Shown: positions 6,414 to 14,578 of the stretch, piece by piece | How the letters are laid out: each line of letters begins with the position of its first letter | Position numbering within the stretch: the first letter of the stretch is position 1 | Assembly (NCBI GenBank): GCA_023417665.1 | Contig: JAEZFA010000062.1 | Span: forward strand, 1-16,218 | Direction of reading: 5' to 3' | DNA length: 16,218 nucleotides | Source: Pseudomonadota bacterium | GTDB taxonomy: Bacteria; Pseudomonadota; Alphaproteobacteria; Rhizobiales; Xanthobacteraceae | The notes under the pieces: model-generated | What the model saw: the letters and a program-made list of their open reading frames with translations, nothing else | Told to the model about the DNA's origin: nothing | The model's database searches: none | Position numbers and translations under genes: made by a program

Positions 6414-6416
6414 TTA
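6414..6416 (-). other. Premature TAA stop codon in acs
   Basis: Plus-strand TTA here reads TAA on the coding strand, between GAA-GTC and AGC-GCG-CTG. Family members have GTAEVESALVAHP, so GAA is expected. GAA to TAA is a single transversion. There is no indel, and the frame on both sides is unchanged. TAA is generally a poor readthrough codon. Confidence 0.92.
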
Positions 6417-6735
6417 GACTTCCGCCGTGCCCATGCGGTGGCCGGAGACGTTGATCACGTCATCGACGCGGCCGGTGATCCAGTAATAGCCGTCCTCGTC
6501 GCGGCGGCAGCCGTCGCCGGTGAAGTATTTTCCCTTGTAGGTCGAGAAGTAGGTCTGCACGAAGCGCTCGTGATCGCCGTACACCGTGCGCATCTGGCCG
6601 GGCCAGCTGTCGATGATGCACAGATTGCCCGAGGTCGCGCCTTCCAGCACCTGACCTTCGGCATCGACGAGCTGCGGCTGCACGCCGAAGAACGGCAGCG
6701 TTGCCGAGCCCGGCTTCTGCGCGATCGCGCCCGGC

Positions 6736-6788
<53 letters not shown>

Positions 6789-8008
6789 GGGGCAGCGGCT
6801 GTCGCCGACAACGCGATAGTACCATTCCCAGGCTTCGGGATTGATCGGCTCGCCGACCGAGCCGAGGAGCCGCAGCGAGGCGCGCGAGGTTTTCGTCACC
6901 GGGTCGTCGCCGGCCTGCATCAGCGCGCGGATCGCGGTGGGCGCGGTGTAGAAAATGTTGACCTTGTGCTTGTCGATCACTTCCCAGAAGCGCGACATCG
7001 ACGGGTAGTTCGGCACGCCCTCGACCATCAGCGTGATCGCGCCGTTCTGCAGCGGCCCGTAAACGATGTAGCTGTGGCCCGTGACCCAGCCGACGTCGGC
7101 GGTGCACCAGTAAACGTCGCCATCGTGATAGTCGAAGACGTATTGATGCGTCATGGCGGTGTTGAGCGCATAGCCGCCGGTGGTATGCAGCACGCCTTTC
7201 GGCTTTCCGGTCGAGCCCGAGGTGTAAAGAATGAACAGCGGGTCTTCCGCGTTCATCTCCTCGCAGGGGCAGTCGGCGGCGACGGTCTTCGCGGCATCGT
7301 CGAAATAGACGTCGCGGCCCGACTTCATCTCGACCGCGGCATTGGTGCGCTTCACGACGATCACGGAAGAGACGCCGCCGGCCTTGTCGCAGGCGGCATC
7401 GGTGTTGGCCTTCAGCGGGATCTTGCGCCCGCCGCGAATGCCTTCGTCGGCGGTGACGACGATGTTCGATGTGCAATCCTCGATGCGGCCCGCAAGCGAG
7501 TCGGGCGAGAAGCCGCCGAACACGACCGAATGGACCGCGCCGATGCGCGCGCAGGCGAGCATGGCGTAGGCCGCTTCCGGAATCATCGGCATGTAGATCG
7601 TGATGCGGTCGCCCTTCTTGGCGCCCTGCTGCTTCAGCACGTTCGCCCAGCGGCAGACTTCGGCATGCAGCTCTTTATAGGTGATCTTCTTGGAGTCGGT
7701 CGGCTCGTCGCCTTCCCAGATGATCGCAACCTGATCGCCGCGCTTCTCGAGATGGCGGTCGACCGCGTTGTAGCAGATGTTCGTGGTGCCATCCTCGAAC
7801 CACCGGATCGAGACGTCGGGCGCGTAGCGCGTGTTCTTCACCTTGGTGAAGGGCTTGAACCAGTGGATGCGCTTGGCCTGCTCGCCCCAGAACTTCTCCG
7901 GGTCGCTGATCGAGGCGGCGTACATCTCTTTGTATTTGGCTTCGTCGAGCCAGGCGCGTTTCTGCCATTCCGGCGATACGGCATAAATCTTGTCGTCGGA
8001 CATCGTCT

Positions 8009-8015
8009 TCCTCCC
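8009..8015 (-). promoter_or_regulatory. Strong ribosome-binding site of acs
   Basis: GGGAGGA on the minus strand lies five bases before the ATG at 8003. It fixes the acs start at MSDDKIYAV and argues against the longer frame that reaches 8057. Confidence 0.8.
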
Positions 8016-8068
8016 TGGTCCCCGGATACGGACAGGCTTTTTCGACGCCCGTCTCATTCTTCGGATGC

Positions 8069-8098
8069 ATTATGCGCCGGGCGGAACTCGCGCTTCAA
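8069..8098 (-). promoter_or_regulatory. Candidate sigma-70-type promoter of acs
   Basis: On the minus strand TTGAAG (8098-8093) and CATAAT (8074-8069) are separated by 18 bases. Transcription would start near 8062, about 60 bases before the acs ATG. It is the best match in the 177-base gap between acs and the methyltransferase gene. No sigma-54 site or obvious operator was recognised there. Confidence 0.5.
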
Positions 8099-8180
8099 GG
8101 CGCGGTGCTTCCGACTTTGGTCAGGGCTTGGTTCCGTCAGCGGCGATTTCCGCGCCGATCCCGTGCGATGTGACCGGTCG

Positions 8181-8828
8181 TCACGCGGCCAGCGCCCATA
8201 CCCGGGTGCGCTTGATCTCGGCATCCTCGAGATCGCGGATCACCGGCACCTCGTATTCCGCGACCATGTGCATCTTGTTCCGGGGGAGATAGCTTCGTCC
8301 GGGATCGCCGATCAGCACGTCGGCGCCTTGCGCTTGCATGCGCTGCAAAAAAGCGAAGGCGCGGGCCGCCGTATCGCGCTCATAAAAAATATCGCCGGCC
8401 AGTACCGCATCGAAGCGTTCGGGAGCCGCTTGCGGATCGAGCCGGTCGAGGGTTTCGGTCTTGAGCGAGACGCCGTTCGCCGCGGCATTCAGCGCGATCG
8501 CGGGGATTGCGAAGGGATCGATGTCGTTGGCCATGACTTCCGCAGCACCGGCCTTCATCGCCGCAATGGCGACGAGCCCCGAGCCCGACGCGAGATCGAG
8601 CACGCGCTTTCGCTTCACCCGTTCGGGATGATCGAGCAGATAACGCGCAAGCGCCTGGCCGCCGGCCCAGGCAAAAGCCCAGAAGGGCGGCGGCAATCCC
8701 ATCTGCCCGAGTTCTTCTTCGGTCTTCTGCCAGAGCGGAACGGCTTCGTCGGCGACGTAGAGCGAGAGTTCGGGAACATGCGGCACCGGACGAAGGCGGG
8801 TGTTCTCGCGAATGAAGTCATCCGCCAC
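8181..8828 (-). CDS. Class I methyltransferase, ETF-beta lysine methyltransferase (METTL20/ETFBKMT) type
   Basis: The product is 215 residues from the GTG at 8828. It shows PPPFWAFAWAGGQALARYLL (47-66), the SAM motif I VLDLASGSGLVAIAA (76-90), NDID (101-104) and the post-II motif GDIFYE (145-150). This set is characteristic of the METTL20/COG3897 group, often labelled nicotinamide N-methyltransferase-like. Human ETFBKMT and its Agrobacterium relative trimethylate lysines of the electron transfer flavoprotein beta subunit, and I infer that target here. No etf genes are in the window. The GTG is preferred because homologues, as I recall them, begin only a few residues before FIRENTRL, and it falls 8 bases after the EVE gene stop. 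An ATG at 8876 would overlap the EVE gene by 40 bases. Neither start has a good ribosome-binding site. Confidence 0.82.
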   Translation of the reverse strand: MADDFIRENTRLRPVPHVPELSLYVADEAVPLWQKTEEELGQMGLPPPFWAFAWAGGQALARYLLDHPERVKRKRVLDLASGSGLVAIAAMKAGAAEVMANDIDPFAIPAIALNAAANGVSLKTETLDRLDPQAAPERFDAVLAGDIFYERDTAARAFAFLQRMQAQGADVLIGDPGRSYLPRNKMHMVAEYEVPVIRDLEDAEIKRTRVWALAA

Positions 8829-8836
8829 CGCGAGCG

Positions 8837-9256
8837 TCAGGGTTTGATGCCGCCCAGTTTGCACACCGTGTTCCATTCCTTTTCGGTAACAGGCTGCACC
8901 GAAAGGCGCGAGAGCTTGATCAGCGCCATGTCCTTCAGCTTGGCTTCGGTCTTGACCTGCGCGAGCGTCACGGGGGTCTTGAGCGGCTCCTTCGCCTTCA
9001 CATCGACCGCGACGAACTTCCGCGTCTCGTCGGTGGGGTCGGGATAATGCTCGCGGATGACTTCCGCGACGCCGACGATCTCTTTGCCTTCGTTGGAATG
9101 ATAGAAGAAGCAGCGGTCGCCCTTCTTCATGCGCATCAGGTTGAGCTTGGCGGCGTGATTGCGAACGCCGGTCCAGCCGGTGCCCTTCGCGCCCGCCTTG
9201 ACCTGCTCGTCCCATGACCAGGTATCGGGCTCGCTCTTGATCAGCCAGAACGACAT
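8837..9256 (-). CDS. EVE domain protein (PUA-like, THYN1 type)
   Basis: The product is 139 residues, a single EVE domain of usual length. Recognisable parts are FWLIKSEPDTWSWDE (3-17), GVRNHAAKLNLMRMKKGD (30-47), FYHSNEGKEIVGVAEV (51-66) and the closing SRLSVQPVTEKEW (116-128). EVE domains share the PUA fold and bind modified bases in DNA or RNA. The ligand of this housekeeping type is unknown. It follows the YciI-like gene by 18 bases and precedes the methyltransferase gene, all on one strand, so it is probably in the tsaD-gpsA operon. There is no nearby restriction enzyme or defence gene that would suggest a role in restriction. The Shine-Dalgarno sequence is weak. Confidence 0.93.
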   Translation of the reverse strand: MSFWLIKSEPDTWSWDEQVKAGAKGTGWTGVRNHAAKLNLMRMKKGDRCFFYHSNEGKEIVGVAEVIREHYPDPTDETRKFVAVDVKAKEPLKTPVTLAQVKTEAKLKDMALIKLSRLSVQPVTEKEWNTVCKLGGIKP

Positions 9257-9274
9257 CTATGCTTACGCCTGTTC

Positions 9275-9562
9275 TTACGCCGGTGTGCCGATCACCCAGC
9301 GCCACGGGTGGATGTCGGTTTTGGCAAACAGATTTGCCTTCTTGTACGGATCCTGCGCGAGGATCGCCTCGGCCGTTCCGCGATCCGGCGCATCGAGCAC
9401 CAGCATGGAGCCGATCATGGTTTCATTGTCGTCGGCAAGCAGCGGTCCGCAGGTCTTGATGGTCTTCGAATGTGCGCGAAGATAATCGAGATGCGCGGCG
9501 CGATTGGCGAGCCGCAGATCGAGGCTGTTCGGTTTGTCGAGACAGATCGCAACGAAATGCAT
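9275..9562 (-). CDS. YciI-like protein
   Basis: The product is 95 residues, the typical size of the YciI family, a small ferredoxin-like alpha/beta fold. It begins MHFVAICLDKPNSLDLR and contains RAAHLDYLRAH (21-31), GPLLADD (39-45), GSMLVLDAPD (51-60) and the DPYKKANLF segment (71-79) before the C-terminal strand. Conserved His and Asp residues suggested an enzymatic role for the family, but no general reaction is established. GAGG lies eight bases before the ATG at 9562, supporting this start. The gene is 73 bases after gpsA and 18 before the EVE gene. The YciI-EVE pairing is common near gpsA and tsaD in alphaproteobacteria as I recall, which suggests a linked but undefined housekeeping role. 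Confidence 0.92.
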   Translation of the reverse strand: MHFVAICLDKPNSLDLRLANRAAHLDYLRAHSKTIKTCGPLLADDNETMIGSMLVLDAPDRGTAEAILAQDPYKKANLFAKTDIHPWRWVIGTPA

Positions 9563-9635
9563 GAAAGAAACCTCGTTCCGCAGAGGCCTCTAACATTCTT
9601 CGCAAGCGCTCGCCAAGTGAGGCGGCGCCAAAGAC

Positions 9636-10625
9636 TTATGCCGTCTCGTCTTCCGGCCGCAGCGGACGCGACAGAAGACCGTGGATCGCTTCGCCGATTT
9701 GAATCTCTCCAGAAAGCACCGCGGCCACGGCTTCGGCGATCGGCATCTCCACCTGCTTTGCGCGAGCGGCTTCGATCAGAACGGGAGCGGTATAAACCCC
9801 CTCGACCGTTCCGCTGCCCCGAACGTCAAGCTTGTCCGAAGCGCCCAGCGCAACGCCGAAGGCATAGTTTCTGGATTGCGCGGAAGAGGAGGTCAGGATC
9901 AGGTCGCCAAGCCCCGATAGCCCCGTAAGCGTACGGGGTTTTGCGTCATAGGCGCGGGCAAAGCGCATGAGTTCGGCAAAGCCGCGCGTGACGAGAGCGG
10001 CCTGGGCGCTCGCGCCGAGCTTCCGTCCGGCGACGATGCCGGTCGCGATCGCCAGCACGTTCTTCGCGGCACCGCCGATCTCGACGCCGCGCACGTCGGT
10101 TGAATGATAAAGCCGGAACGTGGGCGAGCTCAGCGCTACCGCGAGTTCAAGCGCCAGTGCTTCATCGGCGGCAGCAAGCGTCACCGCGGTAGGCAGGCCG
10201 CGCGCCACGTCGGCTGCGAAGCCGGGCCCCGACAGAATCGCGGCACGCGCCGAAGGCAGCACTTCCTCGATGACTTCGGTGACGAATTTCTTGGTGCCGA
10301 TCTCGATGCCTTTCGAGCAGGCAATGGCGGGCGTGCGGCCGCGCAGAAACGGGGCGAGCGCGATCGCGGTCTGCCGCAGGGTTTGCGTCGGCGTGACAAG
10401 CAGCACCGCATCGGCATCGGCGGCGCGGGACAGATCGGTGGTCGCCTCGACCTTGTCGTCGAGTTCGACGCCCGGCAGATATTTGTCGTTGCGCCGCGTT
10501 TTGGTGATCGCGTCGATCAGGGCAGCGTCGCGCCCCTGCAGGATCACGGTGCGGCCGGCCTTGGCTGCGGCATTGGCGAGCGCGGTTCCCCAGGCGCCTG
10601 CACCGATGACGCCGATGCGATTCAT
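9636..10625 (-). CDS. gpsA: NAD(P)-dependent glycerol-3-phosphate dehydrogenase
   Basis: GpsA reduces dihydroxyacetone phosphate to sn-glycerol 3-phosphate, the backbone for phospholipid synthesis, in the cytoplasm. The 329 residues match the family length. The dinucleotide-binding motif is IGVIGAGAWGTALA (4-17). Other family elements are ACSKGIE (102-108, K105), LSGPGFA (131-137), GGAAKNVLAIA (184-194, with the catalytic K188), GLSGLGDLILT (235-245) and SRNYAFG (251-257). The start ATG overlaps the tsaD stop by four bases (ATGA), so the two are translationally coupled. The YciI-like gene follows after 73 bases. No key residue is missing. Confidence 0.97.
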   Translation of the reverse strand: MNRIGVIGAGAWGTALANAAAKAGRTVILQGRDAALIDAITKTRRNDKYLPGVELDDKVEATTDLSRAADADAVLLVTPTQTLRQTAIALAPFLRGRTPAIACSKGIEIGTKKFVTEVIEEVLPSARAAILSGPGFAADVARGLPTAVTLAAADEALALELAVALSSPTFRLYHSTDVRGVEIGGAAKNVLAIATGIVAGRKLGASAQAALVTRGFAELMRFARAYDAKPRTLTGLSGLGDLILTSSSAQSRNYAFGVALGASDKLDVRGSGTVEGVYTAPVLIEAARAKQVEMPIAEAVAAVLSGEIQIGEAIHGLLSRPLRPEDETA

Positions 10626-11665
10626 GCGCCCGGCTTTTCTTCCGCCAGTGCCCAGCGCGCACGCGGCGCGGCGTCGAGCGAATCTTCAAAACCGCGCGCA
10701 AGCCGTTCGGCGCCGGCCCAGGCAATCATCGCGCCGTTGTCGGTGCAGAGCGACTGCGGCGGCACGATCAGCGGAGTGGCGAGGTTCGCGGTTTCCTTTT
10801 CCAGCATGTGGCGGATCGCGAGATTGGCCGCGACACCGCCGGCAACGACAAAAGCGGTCGGGCGATCCACGGTGTTGCGCAGCTTCATCAGCGCAACGCG
10901 CGTGCGGTCGGCGATCACGTCGAGGACCGCGGCCTGGAAGCTCGCGCAGAGATCGTTCACATCCTGCTCCGACAAAGGCGCGATCGCCTCGGCTTCGATG
11001 CGCAGTGCGGTCTTCAATCCCGAGAGCGAGAAATTCGGCTCGAGCCGGCCGAACATCGGCCGCGGCAACTCGAAGCGCTTGGGATCGCCTTTCAGGGCGC
11101 GCTTCTCGACTTCCGGGCCGCCGGGATAGCCAAGGCCGAGCATCTTGCCGGCCTTGTCGAAGGCTTCGCCGATCGCGTCATCCAGTGTGCCGCCGATCTT
11201 GCGATAGCGCCCGACGTCTTCGACCAGCACAAGCTGGGTGTGGCCGCCGGATGCCAGCAACAGAAGATAGGGAAAGTCGACGCGCCCGATCAGCCGCACG
11301 CTCAGGGCATGGGCTTCGAGATGGTTGACCGCGACGAATTTCTTTCGGGCGGCGAGCGCGATCGCCTTGGCTTCGGTCAGGCCCACGATCACGCCGCCGA
11401 TCAGGCCGGGGCCGGCGGCGGCGGCAACCGCGGTGATGTCCGAAAGTCGGACTACAGCGTCGGTCAGGGCCTTCGAGATAACCTGATCGAGCACCTCAAC
11501 ATGGGCGCGGGCGGCGATTTCCGGCACCACGCCGCCGAACTGGCGATGCTCGGCGATCTGCGAATAGACCACGTTCGAGCGGATGATGCCGACGCCGTCG
11601 GGGCCGCGCTGCACGACGGCGGCGGCGGTTTCGTCGCAGGTGGTCTCAATGCCAAGAACGAGCAT
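10622..11665 (-). CDS. tsaD: tRNA N6-adenosine threonylcarbamoyltransferase TsaD
   Basis: TsaD, working with TsaB and TsaE, transfers the threonylcarbamoyl group to A37 of ANN-decoding tRNAs. The 347 residues start MLVLGIETTCDETAAAVV. The metal-binding histidines are in NHLEAHALS (H115, H119). Other ASKHA-fold motifs are LLLASGGHTQLV (135-146), GGTLDDAIGEAFDKAGKMLG (158-177), GGVAAN (276-281) and SLCTDNGAMIAWAG (305-318, D309). The frame extends to 11875, but the extra residues overlap hemC on the other strand and lack homology, so the ATG at 11665 is the start. It heads the tsaD-gpsA operon, is divergent from hemC, and shares a spacer of about 79 bases with it. Mitochondrial OSGEPL1 is its relative. 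Confidence 0.97.
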   Translation of the reverse strand: MLVLGIETTCDETAAAVVQRGPDGVGIIRSNVVYSQIAEHRQFGGVVPEIAARAHVEVLDQVISKALTDAVVRLSDITAVAAAAGPGLIGGVIVGLTEAKAIALAARKKFVAVNHLEAHALSVRLIGRVDFPYLLLLASGGHTQLVLVEDVGRYRKIGGTLDDAIGEAFDKAGKMLGLGYPGGPEVEKRALKGDPKRFELPRPMFGRLEPNFSLSGLKTALRIEAEAIAPLSEQDVNDLCASFQAAVLDVIADRTRVALMKLRNTVDRPTAFVVAGGVAANLAIRHMLEKETANLATPLIVPPQSLCTDNGAMIAWAGAERLARGFEDSLDAAPRARWALAEEKPGA

Positions 11666-11744
11666 AAGGCCGCAGATAGCAGGATTTCGTGAGGCCGCCC
11701 ATAGTGCTATCCCGGCCTCGTAAACGGGGCAAAGACAGGCTTCG

Positions 11745-12662
11745 ATGAGCAGAATCCGGATCGGCACCCGCGGCAGCCCGCTGGCGCTCGCCCAGGCGAC
11801 GGCGGTGCGCGCCGCCATCGCGCAGACGCAGCGGATCGACGCCGACGAAATCGAGATCGTCACGATCAAAACCACCGGCGATCAGGTGGTCGACCGCTCC
11901 TTCGCCGAATCCGGCGGAAAAGGCATCTTCACCAAGGAGATCGACGAAGCCTTGCTTTCGGGCCGGGTCGATCTCTCGGTCCATTCGGCAAAGGACGTCC
12001 AGACCATCCTGCCCGAAGGGCTCGTGATCGCGGCGGCGCCGCCGCGCGCCGATCCGCGGGACGCATTTCTCAGCACGCGCGCAAAATCGTTCGAAGACCT
12101 GCCGCGCGGCGCGACGCTCGGCACGGCTTCGGTTCGGCGGCAGGCGCTGGCGTTGCGCATCCGGCCCGATCTGAAAATTTCGCTGCTGCGCGGCAACGTG
12201 CAGACACGCATGAATCGCATGGCGCAGGGCGAGTGCGATGCCACGATCCTCGCTTATGCCGGGCTGCAACGGCTCGGTCTGACGCAGCACGCGACGGCCG
12301 TGCTCGATCCGATGCAGTATCCGCCTGCGGTCGCGCAGGGCATCATCGCGATCGAGACGCGAAGCGACGACGAAGCGACCAAGCGCATGCTCGCGCAGAT
12401 CAGCCATGCGGAGAGTTTCGCCGCACTTGCGGCCGAGCGCGCTTTTCTCACGGCGCTCGACGGCTCCTGCCGCACGCCGATCGCAGGCCACGCACGGATC
12501 GAAAACGGCGTGCTGCACTTCGTTGGTCTCGTCATCATGCCGGACGGCAGCGCCTTCGCCGGCGTTTCGCATGAAGGCGATCCGCGCGATGCGGCGCGCA
12601 TCGGACGTGAAGCGGGCGACGATCTCCTGCAGCGCGCGCCGGCCGGCGCGTTGTCGGCCTAG
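11745..12662 (+). CDS. hemC: Hydroxymethylbilane synthase (porphobilinogen deaminase)
   Basis: HemC condenses four porphobilinogens into hydroxymethylbilane in tetrapyrrole synthesis. The 305 residues are typical. IGTRGSPLALAQA (6-18) opens domain 1. HSAKD (80-84) carries the catalytic aspartate D84. TASVRRQALALR and LLRGNVQTRM (127-156) supply arginines that bind the acidic side chains. SCRTPIAGHA (241-250) has C242, which anchors the dipyrromethane cofactor. All key residues are present. The ATG has an ACAGG sequence a few bases before it. hemD begins 5 bases after the stop, so HemC and HemD, which use the product in sequence, are made together. The gene starts the heme operon and diverges from tsaD. 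Confidence 0.97.
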   Translation: MSRIRIGTRGSPLALAQATAVRAAIAQTQRIDADEIEIVTIKTTGDQVVDRSFAESGGKGIFTKEIDEALLSGRVDLSVHSAKDVQTILPEGLVIAAAPPRADPRDAFLSTRAKSFEDLPRGATLGTASVRRQALALRIRPDLKISLLRGNVQTRMNRMAQGECDATILAYAGLQRLGLTQHATAVLDPMQYPPAVAQGIIAIETRSDDEATKRMLAQISHAESFAALAAERAFLTALDGSCRTPIAGHARIENGVLHFVGLVIMPDGSAFAGVSHEGDPRDAARIGREAGDDLLQRAPAGALSA

Positions 12663-12667
12663 CGCCG

Positions 12668-13363
12668 ATGCGCGCGCTCATCACCCGGCCGCGCTTCGAC
12701 GCCGAGCGTAGTGCGGAGAAGCTTCACGCGCGGGGCTGGCATACGCTGATCGATTCGGTGATCGAGATCGAAACGCTCGCGGTGCCGGTGCCCGAAGGCC
12801 GCTATGACGCGGTCGTGTTCACGAGCGCAAACGGCGTTCGCGCGGCGACGGCATTCGACGCATTCAGGCGGATCGTGGTTTATGCGGTCGGAACGCGGAC
12901 GGCGGAAGTCGCGCGGGAATGTGGCTTCGCCAATGTCGGGATTGCCGCGGGCGACGTGAACGCGCTTGGCGACCTGATCGCCGCCGAAATGCCCGCAGGC
13001 GCGCGGGTTCTGCATCTGGCCGGCGAAGATCGCGCGGGCGATCTGCCGGCACGGCTCGCGCGAAGCGGCATTCATGTCGAAACCCTCGTGATCTATCGCG
13101 CGCGGTCTGCTCTCGCGCTGCATGCCGAAACCATCGACGGCTTTCGCGGCGGCCGGATCGACGCCGTCCTGCATTATTCCGAACGCAGTGCCGCGATTTT
13201 CGTCCGGCTCGCCTGTGCGGCCGGCATTGACGAAGACATAAGAAAGACACGGCATCTTTGTCTTTCGGCGGCGGTGGCGGCACCGCTGAAGCTGATCGGT
13301 GTCGCGGCCGAGGCGGCGGAAACGCCAGACGAAACGGCATTATTCGCGTTGCTCGGCGATTGA
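12668..13363 (+). CDS. hemD: Uroporphyrinogen-III synthase
   Basis: HemD closes hydroxymethylbilane to uroporphyrinogen III with inversion of ring D. This family is poorly conserved in sequence, and the call rests on three things. The size is right (231 residues). MRALITRPRFDAERSAEKL (1-19), FTSANGVRAA (51-60) and VLHYSERSAAIF (167-178) are typical of the alphaproteobacterial type. The gene lies 5 bases after hemC. The protein should have the two-domain bilobal fold. The Mic60-like gene follows after 39 bases. I recall that rhizobial hemD genes are often annotated only as hypothetical because of low similarity. Confidence 0.93.
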   Translation: MRALITRPRFDAERSAEKLHARGWHTLIDSVIEIETLAVPVPEGRYDAVVFTSANGVRAATAFDAFRRIVVYAVGTRTAEVARECGFANVGIAAGDVNALGDLIAAEMPAGARVLHLAGEDRAGDLPARLARSGIHVETLVIYRARSALALHAETIDGFRGGRIDAVLHYSERSAAIFVRLACAAGIDEDIRKTRHLCLSAAVAAPLKLIGVAAEAAETPDETALFALLGD

Positions 13364-13387
13364 GTATTGGACAAGCCGGTTCGAGAC

Positions 13388-13395
13388 GAGGAAAG
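13388..13395 (+). promoter_or_regulatory. Ribosome-binding site of the Mic60-like gene
   Basis: GAGGAAAG lies seven bases before the ATG at 13403. It favours that start over a TTG at 13367, which is nearly adjacent to the hemD stop and has no such site. Confidence 0.75.
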
Positions 13396-13402
13396 TCGAG
13401 CC

Positions 13403-14578
13403 ATGACCGACGACATGAAAAGCGAACGCAATTCGATTCCCAAGCTCCGGCCCAAGCGCCAGCCGCAGGTGATCGACGCCGAAGCCCGCGACGTAACCCC
13501 GCGCGCGGCCGCAAAGCCCGCGCCGGAAGAACCCGCTGCAGCGAAGCCGCAACCGGAGAAAGCCGAAACCAAAGCCGACGCAGCGGCGGAACCCGTGCGC
13601 GAAACGTCTTCGCCTTCGTCGTCGCAGGCTGCCGCTCCCAAGGCGCAGGCCCATCACGCCGCGCTGCCGGCTATTCTGGTCGCCGCCGTTTGCGGCGTCG
13701 GCGCGGGACTGATCGGAAGCTGGTTCTTTTCCGCGAGCCCGCCGCCGCCCGCCGATACGTCTTCGGTCAACAATGCCATTGCGCAGCTTTCGTCGCGCCT
13801 GAGCCAGCAGGAAACCAAGCAGCCGCCCGCTGCGGTCGATCTCGCGCCGCTGAACGAGCGCAGCGCGAAGCTGGAGACGGCGACCGGTGCGTTGCGCGGC
13901 GAAATCGCGGCGCTGAAGAAACTGATCGAATCGCAGCCGAAGATTCCGGCCGGTGCCACGGCCGGCGAAGTCGATGCGGTGAGCCGGCGGCTTGCGCAGA
14001 TCGAAGAGCGTCTCGTCACGCTTGCGGCCGCGCCAAAGGTAGAGCCGAAAATCGATACGCAGCCCGCCGAAGTGGTTGCGCTCGGCGCGCTGCGCGATGC
14101 CATCGCAAGCGGGCGGCCGTTTGCGAACGAACTCGAAGCGGTGCGCGCACTCCTGAAGGAACGCGCGGCGGCGCTGGCACCGCTTGCGCCGTCCGCCAAA
14201 GACGGCTTGCCCACGGTTGCAGCACTTGCTTCGCAATTCGGAGAGGCCGCGCGACGCATGCTCAATCCGCCGGCGCCGGAAGGCAGCGGTGTGTTCACGC
14301 GACTGTGGAGCAACGCCGGAAAGCTCGTCGATGTGCGTCCGGCCGGCGAACCGCAGGGTAGCGACGCGGCCGCGATCATCGCGCGCATGGATGCGAAGCT
14401 CGCGCGCGGCGAACTCGCGGCGGCGCTCGACGATGCGAAAGCCTTGCCGGCGGCAGTACGCGAACTCGGCAAGGACTGGTTTGCGGTAGCGGAACGGCGG
14501 CGCGATGCCGACCTGCTGATCCGCAACCAGATCAATGCGGCGCTTGCCGCTATCGCTGCGGAGCGTCCCAGGCCGTGA
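13403..14578 (+). CDS. Mitofilin/Mic60-like inner membrane protein (COG4223)
   Basis: The 391-residue product has the Mic60 architecture. A disordered Ala/Pro/Lys/Glu-rich N-terminus (1-85) precedes one transmembrane segment (about 87-110, LPAILVAAVCGVGAGLIGSW). Next comes a helical, probably coiled-coil region (about 121-208), then a C-terminal mitofilin-like domain (about 223-391). That domain has VVALGALRDAIASGRPFANE (224-243), LWSNAGKLVDVR (301-312) and RMDAKLARGELAAAL (328-342). Mic60 is the core of mitochondrial MICOS, which shapes crista junctions. Alphaproteobacterial Mic60 is known to sit between hemD and hemY and has been linked to membrane curvature and outer membrane contacts. Here it follows hemD by 39 bases and overlaps hemY by four bases. 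Its reason for being with heme genes is not settled. Confidence 0.9.
   Translation: MTDDMKSERNSIPKLRPKRQPQVIDAEARDVTPRAAAKPAPEEPAAAKPQPEKAETKADAAAEPVRETSSPSSSQAAAPKAQAHHAALPAILVAAVCGVGAGLIGSWFFSASPPPPADTSSVNNAIAQLSSRLSQQETKQPPAAVDLAPLNERSAKLETATGALRGEIAALKKLIESQPKIPAGATAGEVDAVSRRLAQIEERLVTLAAAPKVEPKIDTQPAEVVALGALRDAIASGRPFANELEAVRALLKERAAALAPLAPSAKDGLPTVAALASQFGEAARRMLNPPAPEGSGVFTRLWSNAGKLVDVRPAGEPQGSDAAAIIARMDAKLARGELAAALDDAKALPAAVRELGKDWFAVAERRRDADLLIRNQINAALAAIAAERPRP

Noticed and set aside
8181..9305. A 374-residue frame that could be read as an EVE-methyltransferase fusion
   Set aside because: Upstream of about 8876 this frame is out of phase with the EVE reading frame and encodes low-quality Arg-rich sequence. 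The two genes are separate.
11666..11744. Promoters in the tsaD-hemC spacer
   Set aside because: Divergent promoters must lie here or nearby, but I could not find -35 and -10 pairs clear enough to place.
11666..11875. N-terminal extension of tsaD by 70 residues
   Set aside because: It overlaps the hemC coding region on the opposite strand. TsaD homology begins at MLVLGIETTC.
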